Assembly (NCBI GenBank): GCA_011372105.1
Contig: DRTT01000144.1
Span: 1-19,078, forward strand
Length of the DNA: 19,078 bases
Reading direction: 5' to 3'
DNA from: Candidatus Aerophobota bacterium
GTDB taxonomy: Bacteria > Aerophobota > Aerophobia > Aerophobales > B3-G15
Positions 1-7,732 of this stretch are shown here, piece by piece. Numbering within the stretch: position 1 is the stretch's first letter; each line of letters opens with the position of its first letter. A program made the position numbers and the translations under genes. The notes below the pieces were generated by a model, which saw only the letters and a list, made by a program, of their open reading frames with translations, made no database searches and was not told the origin of the DNA.

Positions 1-852
1 GAGATGGTGGGAAGAACACCTGGAAGTATCACAGCAATTCAGCCAATGAAAGACGGAGTTATTGCAGATTACGATATTGTTGAGGAAATGATCCGCTGGT
101 ATATCAGGAAAATCTGTGGAAGATGGGAGCTTTTCCATCCTTATCTTATGATATGTATACCAACAGGAGGAACCTCTATTGAAAAAAGAGCAGTGATTAA
201 TGCCGGTATAAGAGCAGGAGCAAAAAGAGTATTTCTCATTGAGGAACCTAAAGCCGCAGCCATTGGGGCAAATCTTGATATTACAAAACCTGAAGGTTGT
301 ATGGTGATAGACGTTGGGGGAGGAACAACAGATATAGCAGTTCTGTGTCTGGGAGACATAGTAACAGGTGAATCCATTAGAGTTGGCGGGAATAAAATGG
401 ACGAGGCTATTATAAGATATGTTAGAAAAAAATACAACATTGCCCTCGGGGAGATCTCTGCAGAACTCGTAAAACAGAAGATAGGATATGCAACTTCCCC
501 TTCGGATGAGGAAATGGAGGTAAGTGGAAGGGATCTTGTAACCGGTCTCCCAAAAAGAGTTAAGATAACAGCAGGAGAAATACAGAAAGTTTTGTCCGAG
601 CCTCTATCTTCAATAATAAATGGAGTTAAAAGCGTCCTGGAAAGAACTCCTCCAGAACTTGCAGCTGATATAATAAACAAAAGAATAGTCATGACAGGAG
701 GAGGAAGTCTTCTTAAAAATTTTGACAAACTCATAGAAAAAGAAACAGGCATCCCGGCAATGTTAGCAGAGGACCCTGTTTCCTGCGTAGCTATTGGCAC
801 AGGAAAGGCTCTAAAGAGCATAAAACTCATGAGAGGTCTGGGGATTGGCTAA
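1..852 (+). CDS. mreB: Rod shape-determining protein MreB (5'-truncated by window edge)
   Basis: Actin-like ATPase that polymerises under the membrane and guides lateral cell-wall synthesis. The reading frame is open from base 1; about 283 residues are present against roughly 340 in the family, so about 60 N-terminal residues with the first phosphate loop lie outside the window. Numbering from the Met at base 4, the fragment keeps the MreB-typical MKDGVIADYD (15-24), the phosphate-2 motif DVGGGTTD (103-110), the following RVGGNKMDEAI block, and the adenosine motif TGGGS (231-235). The stop lies inside the start of radA (8-base overlap), so the two are probably translationally coupled. MreC/MreD, the usual downstream partners, do not follow. 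The 5' part is cut by the window, not visibly degraded. An MreB-like paralogue (Mbl) cannot be excluded from sequence alone. Confidence 0.95.
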   Translation, partial: EMVGRTPGSITAIQPMKDGVIADYDIVEEMIRWYIRKICGRWELFHPYLMICIPTGGTSIEKRAVINAGIRAGAKRVFLIEEPKAAAIGANLDITKPEGCMVIDVGGGTTDIAVLCLGDIVTGESIRVGGNKMDEAIIRYVRKKYNIALGEISAELVKQKIGYATSPSDEEMEVSGRDLVTGLPKRVKITAGEIQKVLSEPLSSIINGVKSVLERTPPELAADIINKRIVMTGGGSLLKNFDKLIEKETGIPAMLAEDPVSCVAIGTGKALKSIKLMRGLGIG

Positions 853-2200
853 AGGAAAAAAATTTATCTGTAAAGTGTGTGGACATACAACCTTTAAATG
901 GACAGGGAGATGTCCTGAATGCGGTGAGTGGGATAGTATGGTGGAAAAAGAAACAGTGGAGGAGGAAATTCCCTCTGTAAAATCTACTCCTCCCAGACCA
1001 GCAAGTGAAATTTCTCTTCTTAAAGAAAAAAGATACCTCAGTAAAATAGGTGAGTTTGATAGAATTCTGGGAGGAGGAATAGTGCCAGGTTCTCTGGTTT
1101 TAATAGGAGGGGAACCTGGAATAGGTAAATCCACTCTACTTATGGAGGTTGCACAGAAACTTTCTTCAAAAGATCTTCCTGTGCTGTATATTTCTGGAGA
1201 GGAGTCTTTATACCAGGTACAACTTAGAGCATTGAGACTCGGTATAGATTCATCTTTCCTCTACATTATGGCTGAAAACAACCTCAAAGCTATACAAAAT
1301 GAGATTGAAAAGTTAAAACCAAAAGTAGTTGTAATTGACTCCATTCAAACAGTATATCTTGATAATCTTGATTCTCCACCTGGAAGTATATCTCAGATAA
1401 GAGAGTGCACATCTTCTCTTATAAAAATTGGAAAGAAAAAAGAAATTGCAATATTTCTGGTAGGTCATGTCACAAAAGATGGTTCCATAGCAGGGCCAAG
1501 GATTATGGAGCACATGGTAGACACTGTCCTTTACTTTGAAACAAGCAAGGACTATCAGTATAGAATTCTAAGAGCGACAAAGAACAGGTTCGGTCCCACA
1601 TCAGAGATAGGAATATTTAAGATGACCTCTGGAGGACTTGTGGAAGTTATTGATTCTTCAAATCTCTTTATCACTGACTCTCTTTTAAAAACCGAGGTTC
1701 CAGGAACAGCCGTTGTTCCCACTGTAGAGGGAAGCAGAATCTTCCTGATAGAGATACAGGCTCTTGTTACAAGATCCAACTTAACTCTTCCAAGAAGAGT
1801 AACGCAGGGTGTTGATTATAACAGGATTTGTGTTCTTCTTGCAGTTCTTGAGAGAAGAGGATTTAATTTTTACCAGAAAGATGTCTATGTCAATGTTGCA
1901 GGAGGAGTAAAGATTGAAGAACCTGCATGCGATATGGCTATCGCTCTCTCTCTTGCCTCAAGTGCAAAAAACAGGCCCGTCAGGCAGAAAACTGTTGCTG
2001 TGGGAGAAGTGGGCTTAACAGGAGAGATAAGACCTGCAGGATTTATGGAAAAGCGTCTGAAGGAGGTGAAAAAATTGGGATTTGAAAGATGTATAGGATC
2101 TTTAATCGAAGAAAAGGAGGCAAGAAAGGTCAAAGGAATAGAATTTATAGGAGTTAAAAGTATTGAAGAGGCTATTCAAGAGGGACTAAAGGAGAGGTAA
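845..2200 (+). CDS. radA: DNA repair protein RadA (Sms)
   Basis: RecA-like ATPase that helps process recombination intermediates and branch migration. The 451 residues match the usual length. Domains in order: a four-cysteine zinc finger (C9, C12, C23, C26), a RecA-type ATPase with Walker A GEPGIGKS (89-96) and Walker B VVVIDS (161-166), the RadA-specific KNRFG motif (246-250), and a C-terminal Lon-protease-like domain starting near the YNRICVLLAVLERR segment. The start is TTG at 845, supported by GAGAGG at 831-836 and by the intact zinc finger immediately after it; no ATG is available. It overlaps mreB by 8 bases and is followed by disA after one base. The radA-disA-PIN/TRAM order is the classic Firmicutes arrangement. 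Confidence 0.97.
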   Translation: MAKGKKFICKVCGHTTFKWTGRCPECGEWDSMVEKETVEEEIPSVKSTPPRPASEISLLKEKRYLSKIGEFDRILGGGIVPGSLVLIGGEPGIGKSTLLMEVAQKLSSKDLPVLYISGEESLYQVQLRALRLGIDSSFLYIMAENNLKAIQNEIEKLKPKVVVIDSIQTVYLDNLDSPPGSISQIRECTSSLIKIGKKKEIAIFLVGHVTKDGSIAGPRIMEHMVDTVLYFETSKDYQYRILRATKNRFGPTSEIGIFKMTSGGLVEVIDSSNLFITDSLLKTEVPGTAVVPTVEGSRIFLIEIQALVTRSNLTLPRRVTQGVDYNRICVLLAVLERRGFNFYQKDVYVNVAGGVKIEEPACDMAIALSLASSAKNRPVRQKTVAVGEVGLTGEIRPAGFMEKRLKEVKKLGFERCIGSLIEEKEARKVKGIEFIGVKSIEEAIQEGLKER

Positions 2201-2201
2201 T

Positions 2202-3266
2202 TTGGCCGGTGAAGATAAAAAATTAAGCGAGGAATTTTTAAAATTTTTAAAACTGGTATCTCCGGGAACTGACCTTAGAGAAGGGCTGGAGATAATACTC
2301 CAGAGAAGAACAGGGGGGCTTATTGTTATTGGTGACAATGAAAAAGTTTTAAGCCTTATAGATGGAGGATTTCAAATAAATTCTCCTCTTACTCCCGCAG
2401 CTCTTGCTGAACTTGCTAAAATGGACGGGGCCATAATTTTATCCCGCGACGCCAAGAGAATTCTATATGCCAATACCCAGCTTATCCCTGACTATCTTAT
2501 TCCCACAGAAGAAAGAGGAACAAGACATAGAAGCGCGGATAGAATGGCAAAACAAACAGGTTGCCCTGTAATTGCTATATCTGAGACAAGAAGCGTTATA
2601 ACTCTCTACCAAGGAGAAAACAAATACGTCTTGAAACCTATTTCAGAGCTCCTCAGAAAATCAGCACAAGCTCTGCAAACAATGGAGAAATACAGAATCG
2701 CCTTTGATGAGGCAATTGGTGAACTTGACATTATGGAATTTAAAAATGAGGTAAAACTTTATCATGTAGTAAATGTGGTTCAGAAAGGAGAGGTTATAAA
2801 AAGAATAAAGGAAGAAGTGGAACGTTACATTATAGAGCTGGGAGAGGAAGCAAGGCTGGTAGAGATACAGTTTAAGGAAATACTTGGAAGTTGTGTTGAA
2901 GAGACAGAATATATTATAAAAGATTATGCAAGGGATGACTTTAAAAAAACAAGGGAAAAACTTGACCTTCTCGAATTAAATAAAATCCTTGAAACAAATA
3001 CAATAGTAGAAAGTTTAGGATATGAACCAAAACCGGAAAGTCTTGACCTTACCGTCTTCCCAAGAGGATATAGGGTGCTATCAAAGATACCCCGCCTTCC
3101 CAAAATAGTCATAGATAATGTGGTTAACTACTTTGGCAGTCTTTACAACATAATGAAAGCTACTCCTCTTGAGTTAACAGAAATTAACGAAGTGGGAGAA
3201 AAAAGAGCTCAGACTATCAAAGTAGAACTTGAAAGAATTAAGGACAAAGCTCTTTTACAGAGATAA
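2202..3266 (+). CDS. disA: Diadenylate cyclase DisA (DNA integrity scanning protein)
   Basis: Makes c-di-AMP from two ATP molecules and is known in Bacillus as a scanner of branched DNA that slows its cyclase when it meets damage. The 354-residue protein has the DAC domain at the N-terminus with the catalytic DGA motif (75-77) and GTRHRSA with the RHR motif (108-110), at the same residue numbers as in well-studied DisA proteins. A helical linker follows (about 150-285). The C-terminus has helix-hairpin-helix DNA-binding elements (around 290-350, including LTEINEVGEKRAQTI). The start is TTG at 2202 with GGAGAGG at 2191-2197, and the gene begins one base after the radA stop. RadA is known to modulate DisA, so the close coupling fits a shared DNA-damage pathway. 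Confidence 0.97.
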   Translation: MAGEDKKLSEEFLKFLKLVSPGTDLREGLEIILQRRTGGLIVIGDNEKVLSLIDGGFQINSPLTPAALAELAKMDGAIILSRDAKRILYANTQLIPDYLIPTEERGTRHRSADRMAKQTGCPVIAISETRSVITLYQGENKYVLKPISELLRKSAQALQTMEKYRIAFDEAIGELDIMEFKNEVKLYHVVNVVQKGEVIKRIKEEVERYIIELGEEARLVEIQFKEILGSCVEETEYIIKDYARDDFKKTREKLDLLELNKILETNTIVESLGYEPKPESLDLTVFPRGYRVLSKIPRLPKIVIDNVVNYFGSLYNIMKATPLELTEINEVGEKRAQTIKVELERIKDKALLQR

Positions 3267-3274
3267 AATTAAAA

Positions 3275-3281
3275 AAGGAGG
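3275..3281 (+). promoter_or_regulatory. Strong Shine-Dalgarno for the PIN-TRAM gene
   Basis: AAGGAGG lies 10 bases upstream of the ATG at 3292, in the only real gap (25 bases) within the first half of the + strand train. It is the best ribosome binding site in this train, so this gene can initiate independently of disA. Confidence 0.7.
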
Positions 3282-3291
3282 AAATAGTTAA

Positions 3292-4326
3292 ATGACTTTT
3301 GAACAGTTGAGAATTCGCATATTATTTATAATTTTAGCAGCTGCAACATGTTATGGGATAGCTTTTAACTTAGGAAAAGATCCCTGGATTTACACACTTA
3401 TAGGAGGATGGATAGCCACAGTAGTTGTTATTGCAGAGAAAGGCTTATCACAGGTTCCCATAAATAAACTTGTAAGTGGGGTGATAGGACTTGCAGTAGG
3501 ACTTTTGATAGCAAATCTTATTGGTTATCCTTTATTGCTCATCACACAACTGAAGGAGTTTTCTCCCTGGATATTGCTTGCAGTAAACGTTGTATGTGCT
3601 TCTGTGGGTCTAACAGTGGGACTGAAAAGAGAAGAGGATGTGTTTGGTTTTATATCTCACCTCACCGGTAAAAAAGTTCTCTCTTCTCAAGGAGGGTATA
3701 AAATTCTTGATACCTCAGTAATAATTGATGGAAGAATAGCTGAAATCTGCGAAACAGACTTTATAGAGGGGGTGCTCATAATACCTCAGTTTGTTCTTGC
3801 TGAAGTCCAGCAAATCGCAGATTCTCCTTCTCCAACCAAAAGAACAAGAGGGAAAAGAGGTCTTGATATAATAAATAGACTCCAAAGCCAGGAATTTGTT
3901 CCGGTAGAGATAGTTGACACTGATTTTCCTGACCTCTCCGAGGTTGACAGCAAACTCATTCGCCTGGCAAAGGCAATGGGAGCTAAAATTATAACCAACG
4001 ACTACAACTTAAAAAAAGTGGCAAAAATACAAAATATAAAAGTCCTTAATATAAATGAACTTGCTACTGCCCTAAAGCCTATACTTTTACCAGGCGAGTC
4101 CTTAAAAATAAACATAATTAAAGAAGGAGAAAATCCTAATCAGGGAATAGCTTATCTTGAAGACGGAACAATGGTTGTGGTGGAGGGAGGTAAGAAGTAC
4201 ATAGGAAAAGAAACAGAGGTTGTGGTTACATCTGTACTTCAGACAACAACAGGTAAAATGATTTTCACTGAAATTAAAGAAGAAGGCGAAAAGGAGAAAA
4301 AGAAGTTCCGGAGTAAGAATAAGTGA
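3292..4326 (+). CDS. Membrane-anchored PIN-TRAM domain protein (YacL-like)
   Basis: Equivalent by order and architecture to Bacillus YacL; probably a membrane-tethered RNase, though its substrate is not established. The 344 residues hold four hydrophobic segments (about 8-26, 34-48, 60-84, 91-110), then a PIN nuclease domain starting at KILDTSVIIDGRI with acidic residues D140, E171, D219 and D237 (in TNDYNL), then a C-terminal TRAM domain (about 265-328) of the kind that binds RNA. The tail is very basic and hydrophilic. All acidic PIN positions I expect are present, so the nuclease looks intact. The start is ATG with a strong AAGGAGG. The end overlaps ispD in GTGA. The family is a constant neighbour of disA and ispD in Gram-positives, but a functional link has not been shown. 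Confidence 0.93.
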   Translation: MTFEQLRIRILFIILAAATCYGIAFNLGKDPWIYTLIGGWIATVVVIAEKGLSQVPINKLVSGVIGLAVGLLIANLIGYPLLLITQLKEFSPWILLAVNVVCASVGLTVGLKREEDVFGFISHLTGKKVLSSQGGYKILDTSVIIDGRIAEICETDFIEGVLIIPQFVLAEVQQIADSPSPTKRTRGKRGLDIINRLQSQEFVPVEIVDTDFPDLSEVDSKLIRLAKAMGAKIITNDYNLKKVAKIQNIKVLNINELATALKPILLPGESLKINIIKEGENPNQGIAYLEDGTMVVVEGGKKYIGKETEVVVTSVLQTTTGKMIFTEIKEEGEKEKKKFRSKNK

Positions 4327-5018
4327 GAACAGAAGTGGTTATAGCCGCGGGTGGTAAAGGAGAAAGATTTGGAAATAATCAGCCCAAACAGTTTTGTCCC
4401 ATAGCAGGAAAACCCATATTAGAGTGGACACTTGATAAGTTTGAAGATTGCTCCTTAGTGGACGGTATTATACTTGTTGTTCCCCAGGGGATGATAGAAT
4501 ATACAAAAAGAAAAATTACTCTTTCAAGGTATAAGAAGATCAAAAAAATTGTAGAAGGAGGAAAGGAAAGAACAGACTCTGTTTATAATGGTTTAAGTGC
4601 TCTGGAAGAAGATACTCAGATAGTATTAATCCATGATGGAGTGAGACCTCTTGTCTCAACTTCTCTTATTGAACTTGTTATCAGAAAAACAGAAATTTAC
4701 GGGGCTGTTATTCCAGGCGTTCCTGCGAAAGAAACTGTCAAAGAGAAAAATGAGGAAAACTTTGTAGTTAAAACTTTACCTCGAAAAAAAATTTATCTTA
4801 TCCAAACTCCCCAGGGATTTAAGAAAGACCTGATTAAAAATGCACACACGAGGGCAAAGCTAAAAGACTTCAAGGCAAGCGATGACGCCTGTCTTGTGGA
4901 AAACATCGGTCAAAGGGTGTATATAATCCCAGGCGAGGAAAAAAACATAAAAATCACAACCTGTTTTGACTTTAAGCTTGCAGAAATTTTATTAAAGGAA
5001 GAGCAAAAAAGGATATGA
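4323..5018 (+). CDS. ispD: 2-C-methyl-D-erythritol 4-phosphate cytidylyltransferase IspD
   Basis: Third enzyme of the MEP isoprenoid pathway; couples CTP with methylerythritol phosphate. The 231 residues are standard length. Visible motifs: nucleotide-binding AAGGKGERFG (8-17) with K22 in PKQF, HDGVRPL (104-110, the usual Ala replaced by Val), QTPQGF (161-166), DDACLVE (187-193) and the substrate lysine K210 in NIKIT. The start is GTG at 4323, overlapping the upstream stop as GTGA; no ATG lies close. The end overlaps ispF as ATGA, so the two enzymes are translationally coupled. In some bacteria ispD and ispF are fused; here they are separate. Confidence 0.96.
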   Translation: MRTEVVIAAGGKGERFGNNQPKQFCPIAGKPILEWTLDKFEDCSLVDGIILVVPQGMIEYTKRKITLSRYKKIKKIVEGGKERTDSVYNGLSALEEDTQIVLIHDGVRPLVSTSLIELVIRKTEIYGAVIPGVPAKETVKEKNEENFVVKTLPRKKIYLIQTPQGFKKDLIKNAHTRAKLKDFKASDDACLVENIGQRVYIIPGEEKNIKITTCFDFKLAEILLKEEQKRI

Positions 5019-5521
5019 GAGTTGGAATAGGATATGATATTCATCCTTTTTCTCCTAAAAGAAAGCTTATCTTAGGCGGAGTAAGTGTACCTTATAAATC
5101 CGGACTTTCTGGGCACTCTGATGCTGATGTGCTTTCCCACAGTATAGCCGATGCTCTTTTGGGAGCCTGTGGAGAAAGAGATATTGGATATCACTTCCCT
5201 CCAGATGATCCAAAATACCAGGGAATAAGCAGCTTGTTTTTTCTTGAGGAGATAAGCAGACTCTTGAAAAATAAAGGTTTTGTAATAATAAATTTAGACT
5301 CTACTATAATAGCTCAAGAACCCCGACTTTCTGCTTATATTCCTCAAATGAAGGAAAAAATAGCCAGAACTCTTAAGATAGACCAAACTCAGGTGGGAAT
5401 AAAAGCTACAAGCCCTGAGGGACTTGGTTTTCTTGGAGAAAAAAAGGGAATTGCCTGCATCTCAATTGTCACTATCAGAAAAGTAAGTAAAGGTGGGGAA
5501 AATGGGATTGAGGATATATAA
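5015..5521 (+). CDS. ispF: 2-C-methyl-D-erythritol 2,4-cyclodiphosphate synthase IspF
   Basis: MEP pathway enzyme that forms the cyclic diphosphate and releases CMP. The metal ligands D8, H10 and H42 occur at the same numbers as in E. coli IspF; also seen are GHSDADVLSHSIADALLGA (33-51), the GERDIGYHFPP loop, and the C-terminal ATSPEGLGFLGEKKGIA motif. The 168 residues are slightly longer than the 155-160 usual, the extra length being a short tail after VTIRKVS. It starts with ATG overlapping the ispD stop and ends inside the first codons of cysS. The intervening enzyme IspE is not in the window and must be encoded elsewhere. Confidence 0.97.
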   Translation: MRVGIGYDIHPFSPKRKLILGGVSVPYKSGLSGHSDADVLSHSIADALLGACGERDIGYHFPPDDPKYQGISSLFFLEEISRLLKNKGFVIINLDSTIIAQEPRLSAYIPQMKEKIARTLKIDQTQVGIKATSPEGLGFLGEKKGIACISIVTIRKVSKGGENGIEDI

Positions 5522-6929
5522 CACTTTGACAAGAAAAAAGGAAGGATTTTCACCTCTTGAAGAAAATAAAGTAAGAATGTATGTGTGTGGTGTAACCCTC
5601 TATGATAAGCTTCACTTAGGGCATGCAAGAGCAGCTGTGGTTTTTGATATGATAAGAAGATACCTTGAATACAAAGGATATGAGGTTATTTTTGTCACCA
5701 ATTTTACCGATGTGGATGATAAAATGATAAAAAGAGCAAGGGAACTTAATACAACAATATTTGACCTTGCCAGAAAATTTATCAGTGAATACTTTGAGCA
5801 AATGGAAAAACTCGGCGTAAAAAAGGCAAACTACTATCCACGGGCAACAGATCATATAAAAGAAATTATTGAACTTATAAAAAAATTGGAAAAAAAGGGG
5901 ATTGCCTATAAAAGCAATGGAAATGTATTTTTCAGAGTAAAAAAATTTCCCGAATATGGGAAATTATCAGGTCAGTCTCTAAAAGAACTTTTTGCCGGAG
6001 TGAGAATAGAAGTGGATGAGAAGAAAGAAGAACCTTTTGATTTTGCTCTCTGGAAAAAAGCAAAAGAAGGAGAACCTTCCTGGGAAAGTCCCTGGGGAAG
6101 GGGAAGACCAGGATGGCATATTGAATGCTCAGCTATGGCTATGAAGTACCTGGGAGAGACAATTGACATCCATGGAGGAGGTAAAGATTTAATTTTCCCC
6201 CATCATGAAAATGAAATAGCCCAATCAGAAGCTGCGACAGGAAAAAAATTTGCCAGATTATGGATCCACAATGGACTTGTCACCATGAATGACCAGAAAA
6301 TGGCAAAATCAACAGGGAACTTTGTAACTTTATCTGAAGCTCTACAGAAGTATGGAGGAGAGGTTGTAAGATACTACCTTCTTTCTGCCCACTATAGAAG
6401 CCCCCTTAACTACAGTGAAGAAAGCCTGAAGGAAGCCTCTTCTTCTCTTGAGAGAATTTACAATCTTCTTGAGAGAATAGACGAGCTTTTAGAAGAAAAG
6501 AAGGAAAGTTTCAAACTGGAAGATGTACCTTTAAGGATAAGGGATTTATCTTCCAAATTCTTTGAATCAATGGATGATGATTTCAACACCCCATCTGCCT
6601 TTGCTTCTTTGTTTGAGATGGTAAAAGAGGCAAATATTATACTGGAAAAACCTCTGGACAAAAAGTTGAAAGCAGCACTTTTCTACATAAAAAATCAAAT
6701 AAAAGAGGCAGGGAAAATTCTGGGGCTTTTCCAGGAGAAAAGAAAAATTCTGGAAGATAAAACTGAGAAGTTAATTAAGATTCTGGTGGATGTAAGAAAT
6801 GACCTGAGAAAGGAAAAAAGGTGGGACCTGGCAGATAAAATCCGCCAGCGTTTGCAGGAGATTGGAATAAAACTTGAGGATAAAAAAGATAAAACTGTGT
6901 GGAAAATTACACCACTCCCTGAAAAATAA
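5502..6929 (+). CDS. cysS: Cysteinyl-tRNA synthetase
   Basis: Class I synthetase charging tRNA-Cys. From the chosen ATG the protein is 475 residues, normal for the family. Signatures: HLGH (38-41), the class I HIGH motif; zinc ligands C29, C209 (WHIECS), H234 and E238 (FPHHENE), at the same positions as in E. coli; and KMAKS (266-270) for KMSKS. A helical anticodon region follows. The start at 5502 is preferred over an in-frame GTG at 5493 because AGGTGG (5491-5496) sits five bases before the ATG and would lie within the coding sequence of the longer form. It overlaps ispF by 20 bases. In Bacillus cysS also lies a few genes after ispF. Confidence 0.96.
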   Translation: MGLRIYNTLTRKKEGFSPLEENKVRMYVCGVTLYDKLHLGHARAAVVFDMIRRYLEYKGYEVIFVTNFTDVDDKMIKRARELNTTIFDLARKFISEYFEQMEKLGVKKANYYPRATDHIKEIIELIKKLEKKGIAYKSNGNVFFRVKKFPEYGKLSGQSLKELFAGVRIEVDEKKEEPFDFALWKKAKEGEPSWESPWGRGRPGWHIECSAMAMKYLGETIDIHGGGKDLIFPHHENEIAQSEAATGKKFARLWIHNGLVTMNDQKMAKSTGNFVTLSEALQKYGGEVVRYYLLSAHYRSPLNYSEESLKEASSSLERIYNLLERIDELLEEKKESFKLEDVPLRIRDLSSKFFESMDDDFNTPSAFASLFEMVKEANIILEKPLDKKLKAALFYIKNQIKEAGKILGLFQEKRKILEDKTEKLIKILVDVRNDLRKEKRWDLADKIRQRLQEIGIKLEDKKDKTVWKITPLPEK

Positions 6930-6940
6930 AAAACGGACTC

Positions 6941-6968
6941 TGGACACTCTCTTAAAAATAATTAAACT
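6941..6968 (+). promoter_or_regulatory. Possible promoter for tRNA-Thr
   Basis: TGGACA (6941-6946, five of six to the -35 consensus), a 16-base spacer and TAAACT (6963-6968, four of six to the -10) lie about 20 bases upstream of the tRNA in an AT-rich gap after cysS. The match is modest and cysS read-through would also serve the tRNA. Confidence 0.35.
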
Positions 6969-6989
6969 ATATATCCAGCTTATTTAAAC

Positions 6990-7064
6990 GCTGGCGTAGC
7001 TCAACGGTAGAGCAGCTGATTTGTAATCAGCAGGTTGGGGGTTCGAGTCCCTCCGCCAGCTCCA
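6990..7064 (+). tRNA. tRNA-Thr (anticodon TGT)
   Basis: Complete cloverleaf: acceptor GCTGGCG pairs with CGCCAGC; D arm GCTC/GAGC; anticodon stem GCTGA/TCAGC with loop TTTGTAA, giving anticodon TGT (threonine, ACA and related codons); T arm with TTCGAGT. Discriminator T, then CCA encoded at 7062-7064. The 3' end is only 12 bases from the stop of the convergent ydcF-like gene, with no terminator between. Confidence 0.97.
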
Positions 7065-7076
7065 GATTCCACAGTA

Positions 7077-7700
7077 CTAAATCCAGCCGTTACATCGATA
7101 CAGAGCAAAGGCTAAAAATTCGTGTAAGATAAGGTGCAGATTCCTTAAATTTTGATAAAATCCAAACTTATATATTTCACTGTTTCTTACCGGTGCAGGC
7201 AGAACCTCAAGTCCCTGTTTTTTAAAACAATCAAAAGCCCTTCTCATATGATAGGGAGAGGTAACAAGAATTAACTTTCCTTTAATGTTATATTCTTTAA
7301 GAATTTTTTTAACATAGAGAGCATTTTCATAAGTGTTTGAGGAATGGGATTCTTCCATTATCGCTTTACGTGGTATCCCTGAACCTAAGGCAAGCTCACA
7401 CATCTTTTCGGCTTCCACGCTCCCCTTGACCACATCCCCTCCGCTCAAGATAAGATATCTGGCAAAACCTATCTCATAAAGAAATATCCCATACCTTACC
7501 CTCTCCTCAGTGCTCTTTCCAAGACTCCCATCAGATTTTAACCCTCCTCCCAGCACCACAATAGCCTCAGCAGGATGAAGCCGCTGTTCAAGGGTTAGAA
7601 ATTGAAAAATTCTGTACTGGGTAAAAGGAAGGTAAAGAATACCAAAAATTATAGAAAAAATAATTCCTGCAACAAAAAAGTATTCCCTTACTTTCCTCAT
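7077..7700 (-). CDS. YdcF/SanA/ElyC-like DUF218 membrane protein
   Basis: DUF218 family protein (YdcF, SanA and ElyC relatives). ElyC is tied to cell-envelope integrity in E. coli; the biochemical activity of the family is poorly defined. The 207 residues comprise one N-terminal membrane segment (about 7-26) followed by the DUF218 domain, predicted outside the cytoplasm: VVLGGG (48-53), LSGG (85-88), SSNTYENA (120-127), VTSPYHMRRA (146-155) and a C-terminal helix with HEF. These are the conserved positions of the family and all are intact. It is last in the - strand train, 32 bases after alaS. The ATG lacks a clear Shine-Dalgarno, so its translation may be weak or coupled. It ends tail-to-tail with tRNA-Thr. 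Confidence 0.9.
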   Translation of the reverse strand: MRKVREYFFVAGIIFSIIFGILYLPFTQYRIFQFLTLEQRLHPAEAIVVLGGGLKSDGSLGKSTEERVRYGIFLYEIGFARYLILSGGDVVKGSVEAEKMCELALGSGIPRKAIMEESHSSNTYENALYVKKILKEYNIKGKLILVTSPYHMRRAFDCFKKQGLEVLPAPVRNSEIYKFGFYQNLRNLHLILHEFLAFALYRCNGWI

Positions 7701-7732
7701 AATAAAAGTTTTTAAAAAATCCTGACCAAATC

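Noticed and set aside
141..830. A 229-codon open frame on the - strand opposite mreB
   Set aside because: It lies fully antisense to a conserved mreB sequence, has no family signature and its residue pattern mirrors the mreB codons.
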